64,000 bases of DNA from SHLQ01 sp964562985 (GTDB taxonomy: Bacteria; Actinomycetota; Acidimicrobiia; Acidimicrobiales; SHLQ01), in NCBI GenBank assembly GCA_964562985.1, contig CAZLWE010000010.1:1-64000 (forward strand), written 5' to 3'. A program made the position numbers and the translations under genes. The notes below the pieces were generated by a model. The model did not search any database. It had not been told where the DNA came from and saw only the letters and a program-made list of their open reading frames with translations. Below are positions 60,721 through 64,000 of the stretch, piece after piece. Each line of letters opens with the position of its first letter. Position 1 is the first letter of the stretch.

Positions 60721-62250
60721 CTACTCACTTGGAGCGTTGCCCAAGGTGCGTAGGAGCCCGTTCTCGATGGATTCCTCCAACGGGTCCAGGGGAGTCTTTG
60801 TGGTGGATTCTTCGACCGGCTCGAGTGGCGTCGGCGCGGTGGATTCTTCGACCGGCTCGACCGGTGGTGCCGGGATGCGGACGATCTCCTTGACGAGGGC
60901 GTCGATTGCGGGAATCGCGCTGCCCATCGTGCCCTCTTCACCATTGACGATCACCGAGAAGATCGCGTCTCGACCGTCCGCCATTCGGGCCCAGCCGCTC
61001 AATGCACGAGCAGTAAATAGTGTGCCGGTTTTCGCTTGGACGAGGCCGGCGTTCGCGCCACCGAAGCGACCTGCGAGGGTGCCCGACACACCGCCGACGG
61101 GCATCTGCGAGCGCAACAGCTGACCTTCAGGTGTCCTGTGGATAGCGACCATCGATCGCACCAACGAGCGAGCAGAGCGCCAGTTCTCTCGACTCAACCC
61201 CGATCCGTCATCGATCAGACCATCGAGCGAACCGCAGTTCTCCCACAGCACCGACTCGATTGCCTCGGCGCCGCTGGCCAGCGAGCCTTCGCCTGAACTC
61301 GCTCGACCTGTTTCCATCAGGAGCAGGTCGGCCTTGGCGTTGTCACTGGTACGCAGCATCGTTTGGACGATCGAAGCAATCGGCTCCGACTCAATGGTTG
61401 CGATCGTTGTACCAGCGGCTGGCTTGGCCAATCGTGCGACGAACACCGAGCCAACCTCGACACCGCGCTCCCGCAGGAAGAAGGCGATTCGTTCGCCGTT
61501 CGCCTGCTCGGGATTACGGATGAGCAACTCGTCTGCTGTCCAGCGGTTGTTGTTCAACATCAACCCCGACAGCGGCCCGACGTAGGCAGGTGTGTGTCGC
61601 TCGAGCCAACCGTCGGCGGCTGGGACTTGTGGATATTCGGTGACATCGAGGATGATTCGGTCGATCGACGTCCCGATCCTCGCCAGCGCGGAGTCGATGG
61701 CTTCCAGCAGCCGAGGGAATGTCAGGGTTGGGTCTCCACCAGCGCGAATAACGAGATCGTTACCGAGCAACTCGATTCGTGTCGTGAGTGAAGCGGCGGG
61801 GTCCAAGACTGCGTTGGCGCCGATGGCCGTTAGTACCTTCTGATTTGAGGCTGGATGTAAGCGCAAGTCTGGGTTGTGAGTGGCGACCTCGCCCCAACCT
61901 TCCACCCAGACCGACACGCTCACGTCATGGCCGCTAAACCCCCAGTGTTCGAGGGCTAGGTCGATTCGACTTGCGAGATCTTGGCTTTCTGGGTTCTCGT
62001 CAGCGAACGCGAAGCTGGCGGCTGAACATGCGGGATTGATGAGTGGCGCAGCGCTCGTGGTTGGTCCGATGGGTGTTGATGTGCTCGACGCTGGGGTTAT
62101 CTCCGAAACGGCTGGCGCCACACTCGTCGGGCTGAGCGATGCCGACAGAACCTCGACCGTAGGCACCTGAACGGTCGTGGAGCCCTGCGCGACAATCGCG
62201 GAAACGAATATGGCCACCCCAAGAACGAGGAGTGAGAAGTGCCTTCTCAT
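60721..62250 (-). CDS. dacB: S13 D-alanyl-D-alanine carboxypeptidase (copy 2)
   Basis: 509 residues, clearly a paralogue of the preceding gene: the SxxK (HPASNQKVLTAIGAN), SxN (DGSGLSRENWRSARS) and KTG (VQAKTGTLFTARA) motifs match in order. It differs in having an N-terminal signal peptide rather than a Cys lipobox (VLGVAIFVSAIVAQGS), and a longer C-terminal tail with repeated EPVEESTAPTPLEPVEEST units. So one copy is a lipoprotein and one is likely secreted. Recent duplication is likely; the tail repeats are also imperfect tandem copies. Confidence 0.93.
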   Translation of the reverse strand: MRRHFSLLVLGVAIFVSAIVAQGSTTVQVPTVEVLSASLSPTSVAPAVSEITPASSTSTPIGPTTSAAPLINPACSAASFAFADENPESQDLASRIDLALEHWGFSGHDVSVSVWVEGWGEVATHNPDLRLHPASNQKVLTAIGANAVLDPAASLTTRIELLGNDLVIRAGGDPTLTFPRLLEAIDSALARIGTSIDRIILDVTEYPQVPAADGWLERHTPAYVGPLSGLMLNNNRWTADELLIRNPEQANGERIAFFLRERGVEVGSVFVARLAKPAAGTTIATIESEPIASIVQTMLRTSDNAKADLLLMETGRASSGEGSLASGAEAIESVLWENCGSLDGLIDDGSGLSRENWRSARSLVRSMVAIHRTPEGQLLRSQMPVGGVSGTLAGRFGGANAGLVQAKTGTLFTARALSGWARMADGRDAIFSVIVNGEEGTMGSAIPAIDALVKEIVRIPAPPVEPVEESTAPTPLEPVEESTTKTPLDPLEESIENGLLRTLGNAPSE

Positions 62251-62323
62251 TCACCCCATTGTCAACAAATATGACAGTGAAGTGACATTGGGCGTTCAAA
62301 AAGATGCACAGAGTGAATAATTG

Positions 62324-62396
62324 CGCCCCCGGCAGGAATCGAACCTGCGACGCACGGTTTAGGAAACCGACGCTCTATCCACTGAGCTACGGGGGC
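62324..62396 (-). tRNA. tRNA-Arg(CCT)
   Basis: A 73-base cloverleaf on the minus strand. The acceptor GCCCCCG pairs with CGGGGGC, and the TpsiC arm GGTTCGATTCC and D arm GCTCAGTGGATAGAGC are regular. The anticodon loop is TTCCTAA, giving CCT (reads AGG, Arg). The CCA end is not encoded. The base pair next to the top of the anticodon stem looks mismatched. Confidence 0.9.
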
Positions 62397-62567
62397 TGTA
62401 TCTTCCGCACCGCTCGGTCTCGCCAGGCGGGTGGGGGCGGTGGGTGCCGCTCGGCCTTTCACGCTAGCGCCGCTGCGCGTTGGAGAGCAGACCAGGACGA
62501 CGAGATCGCGATCTTCCGAGATCGTCGCGAACCCCACATAATCCGATGGCCTGATGATTGGTAGTGC

Positions 62568-62825
62568 TCAGCGGCCGCGGCGCGGTGCTTGCTTGCGTTC
62601 TTTGCGCGCTTGGGCCCGCTCCCACTTTCGTTGACGGCTTCGACATGCCTTGCGACAAAAGACCTGGTTCGAGGTCTTGGTCTCGAACAGCTCACCGCAG
62701 CGCCAGTACTCACACTCCCGAAGTTTCTCCGGGTCGAGATCATCCCAATCGTCGGGAAGTTCGCTATCGAGGGGTTCGATACTCACCTCACCAGTCTTGC
62801 CTACCGGGCTCATCGCCTCGGCCAT
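62568..62825 (-). CDS. Small Cys-rich protein, possible zinc finger
   Basis: 85 residues. The C-terminal half carries a CEYWRCGELF and then VFCRKACRSRQRKWERAQ, a four-Cys pattern suited to zinc, with a basic tail (KERKQAPRRGR). The ATG at 62825 is chosen because it starts a short, coherent frame; a longer open frame (to 63518) is the shadow of the divergent methyltransferase gene. Family not recognised. Confidence 0.55.
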   Translation of the reverse strand: MAEAMSPVGKTGEVSIEPLDSELPDDWDDLDPEKLRECEYWRCGELFETKTSNQVFCRKACRSRQRKWERAQARKERKQAPRRGR

Positions 62826-62867
62826 GTCGGTGTGAGGTGCCCGGCCTAAGCCAGTAGTGTCAAGGCG

Positions 62868-63803
62868 ATGACCACCGCCACTGTGGAGGAACAGCTCGCT
62901 ACTGTCGACCGGGAGCTCGACAGCGCCCTCATCGGCACCACGAAGTGGAACGAGTCGCGCATTCCGGTCATCAAGGGCACCTTCACCCGGCTGCTCGGCA
63001 ATGTCACGCTCCTCACCAGCGACCAGACGACACTCCCGATCTTGGAGATTGGGTCCGACGGGAAGCTCGCCAGCGCCAAGGTGTTGCACGCACTCACCGG
63101 CCTCGATGTCGTCGCCTCGAACCTCACCACCAAGGGGCTGGAATCGAGCGTGGGGGACTACCCGATTACCATCCACCAAAACGAGGTCGGCAAGCTCGAC
63201 TTCCCCGATGACAGCTTCTCGATGCTCTTCGGCCGTGCTGTGCTCGAACACATCTCGGATATGGACGCCTTCTTGCTCGAATGCGACCGGGTGCTCGAAC
63301 CCGGCGGGGTGCTCTACCTCGACGGCGGCCCGCTCTACTACAGCCCGAAGGGTCACCACGTTGCGGTCAAGGGGCCGTCGGGAACCCACTACGGCTTCGC
63401 CAAAATGCCCGACTTGGTGCCGAACTGGTGCCAGCTCGATTCGAACGAGGAAGAGATCTTCCGGCACCTGGTGGAGAATCAAGACATCGACGAGGCCGAC
63501 GCTCGCGTCGTTGCGCACTACATCTTCAACTCGCCCGAGCAGAACCGCATGTCGGCATCACAGGTCATGGCAGCCTTCGACCGGTCACCGTTCACCCAGC
63601 TGGCGCACGACACCATGCACGTCAAGAAGTTCGAGCCGCCTGCACACCTCGTCGAGAAGTACGGCGAATTCGACCTCACCTGTAACGGACTCGCCTACTA
63701 CGTGACCACCGGCGAGGCGCCCACGAACGAAGTGGCCGTCGAGCCAGCGAAGGTTGGCTCAGTCGGTCTGCTCTCCAAGCTCAGGGGGCGACTCCGCCGC
63801 TAG
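62868..63803 (+). CDS. Class I SAM methyltransferase
   Basis: 311 residues. SAM-site motif PILEIGSDGKLASAKVLHAL is followed by LDVVASNLTTKGLES and DSFSMLFGRAVLEHISDMD, then LEPGGVLYLDGG. The acidic and Gly spacing fits class I methyltransferases, here with an unusual EIGSDGKLAS loop. The C-terminal ~120 residues are additional. Substrate unknown. The 3' end overlaps the convergent membrane gene by 45 bp. Confidence 0.82.
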   Translation: MTTATVEEQLATVDRELDSALIGTTKWNESRIPVIKGTFTRLLGNVTLLTSDQTTLPILEIGSDGKLASAKVLHALTGLDVVASNLTTKGLESSVGDYPITIHQNEVGKLDFPDDSFSMLFGRAVLEHISDMDAFLLECDRVLEPGGVLYLDGGPLYYSPKGHHVAVKGPSGTHYGFAKMPDLVPNWCQLDSNEEEIFRHLVENQDIDEADARVVAHYIFNSPEQNRMSASQVMAAFDRSPFTQLAHDTMHVKKFEPPAHLVEKYGEFDLTCNGLAYYVTTGEAPTNEVAVEPAKVGSVGLLSKLRGRLRR

Positions 63804-64000
63804 TCGTTTCGTGCGAGCTTCGTCGCGACGAAGCAACGGGGCCAGGATCAAGCCACCGACAAATCTAATGATGATGGTGGCGGGGAACGTCAACCACACC
63901 GGCGCTCCAAAGAAGAAGAAGAACGCTATTGCACCTGCAGCAGCCGCCACGACCTTACCGGCGAGCTGCGACCGCCATGAGAACAAGCCAGGGTTCCCGT
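63759..64000 (-). CDS. Small membrane protein, cut by the window edge
   Basis: The frame runs off the right edge, so the 5' end is not seen; an in-window TTG at 63986 is possible. Visible are two hydrophobic segments (VVAAAAGAIAFFFFFGAPVW and FPATIIIRFVGGLILAPLL) and a charged C-terminus (RRDEARTKRLAAE). A two-helix membrane protein of unknown function. Confidence 0.6.
   Translation of the reverse strand, partial: GNPGLFSWRSQLAGKVVAAAAGAIAFFFFFGAPVWLTFPATIIIRFVGGLILAPLLRRDEARTKRLAAESPPELGEQTD

Noticed and set aside
62260..62276. Inverted repeat TGTCA-ACAAATA-TGACA upstream of the second S13 gene
   Set aside because: Five-base arms in one copy only; could be chance.
62509..62524. Hairpin CGATCT-TCCG-AGATCG between tRNA-Arg and the small Cys-rich gene
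   Set aside because: On the wrong side of the tRNA for a terminator and no T-run; left as unassigned.
1..64000. CRISPR arrays, prophage, classical transposase genes or a defence island
   Set aside because: No spacer-repeat pattern, integrase, transposase, capsid or restriction gene was seen; repeats found are tandem or REP-like, not CRISPR.

Overview
The window is 64 kb of high-GC, densely packed bacterial chromosome with short gaps and many 4-bp stop/start overlaps. Several markers point to Actinomycetota: a mycothiol ligase (mshC), an ergothioneine egtB-egtD pair, a DUF3499 protein, a PAC2 protein, a HelD-type RNA polymerase motor, a full-length Lhr helicase, and many secreted or lipidated proteins with Thr-rich linkers. 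Acidimicrobiia (Ilumatobacter/Microthrix-like) is my best guess at class level; it is an inference from gene style, not a database result.

Layout. 1-5.7 kb: PAC2 and GNAT genes, a structured repeat, egtD-egtB, then tlpA-like and ccdA. 5.8-16 kb: a 2141-residue surface protein made of repeated domains, rpiB, two TadE-like pseudopilins and a lytic transglycosylase. 15.8-20 kb: GtrA-like protein, methyltransferase, and a GT4/methyltransferase/toroid operon on the minus strand. 20-26.6 kb: dtd, an Lnt-like protein whose catalytic Cys is Ser, an SH3-domain lipoprotein, a small gene with an in-frame TGA and a SECIS-like hairpin (candidate selenoprotein), a 0.4-kb repeat array, hemY and hemE. 26.6-36.7 kb: HelD-like motor, Tad-like propeller protein, lhr (interrupted by in-frame repeats), flavin reductase. 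36.9-45.6 kb: PKD-repeat protein, a very large FtsX-type permease, SGNH lipoprotein. 45.6-52 kb: Ser/Thr kinase, cyclophilin, PAS/degenerate GGDEF protein, zinc-ribbon membrane protein, HExxH protein, DUF3499, PQQ-type propeller. 52-58 kb: cysS, mshC, a membrane protein preceded by a tandem hairpin array, a transmembrane HTH-peptidase and an ABC ATPase. 58-64 kb: DedA protein, YbaK deacylase, two tandem S13 carboxypeptidases, tRNA-Arg(CCT), a Cys-rich small protein, a methyltransferase and a cut membrane protein.

Themes. Redox and thiol biology recurs (ergothioneine, mycothiol ligase, CcdA/TlpA, cysS, the candidate selenoprotein). So do envelope construction (transglycosylase, S13 peptidases, Lnt-like, GT4, TadE/TadG-like, giant surface proteins) and translation quality control (dtd, ybaK, cysS).

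Most notable: (1) the candidate selenoprotein at 23513-23800; (2) a dispersed two-hairpin repeat family at 1-60, 1463-1710, 23803-24053 and 54669-54707 with compensatory stem changes, placed against gene stop codons; (3) frame-preserving repeats inside lhr, one part of which matches an intergenic hairpin 8 kb away; (4) an array of three hairpins with identical loops at 55531-55742; (5) the Cys-to-Ser change in the Lnt-like protein.
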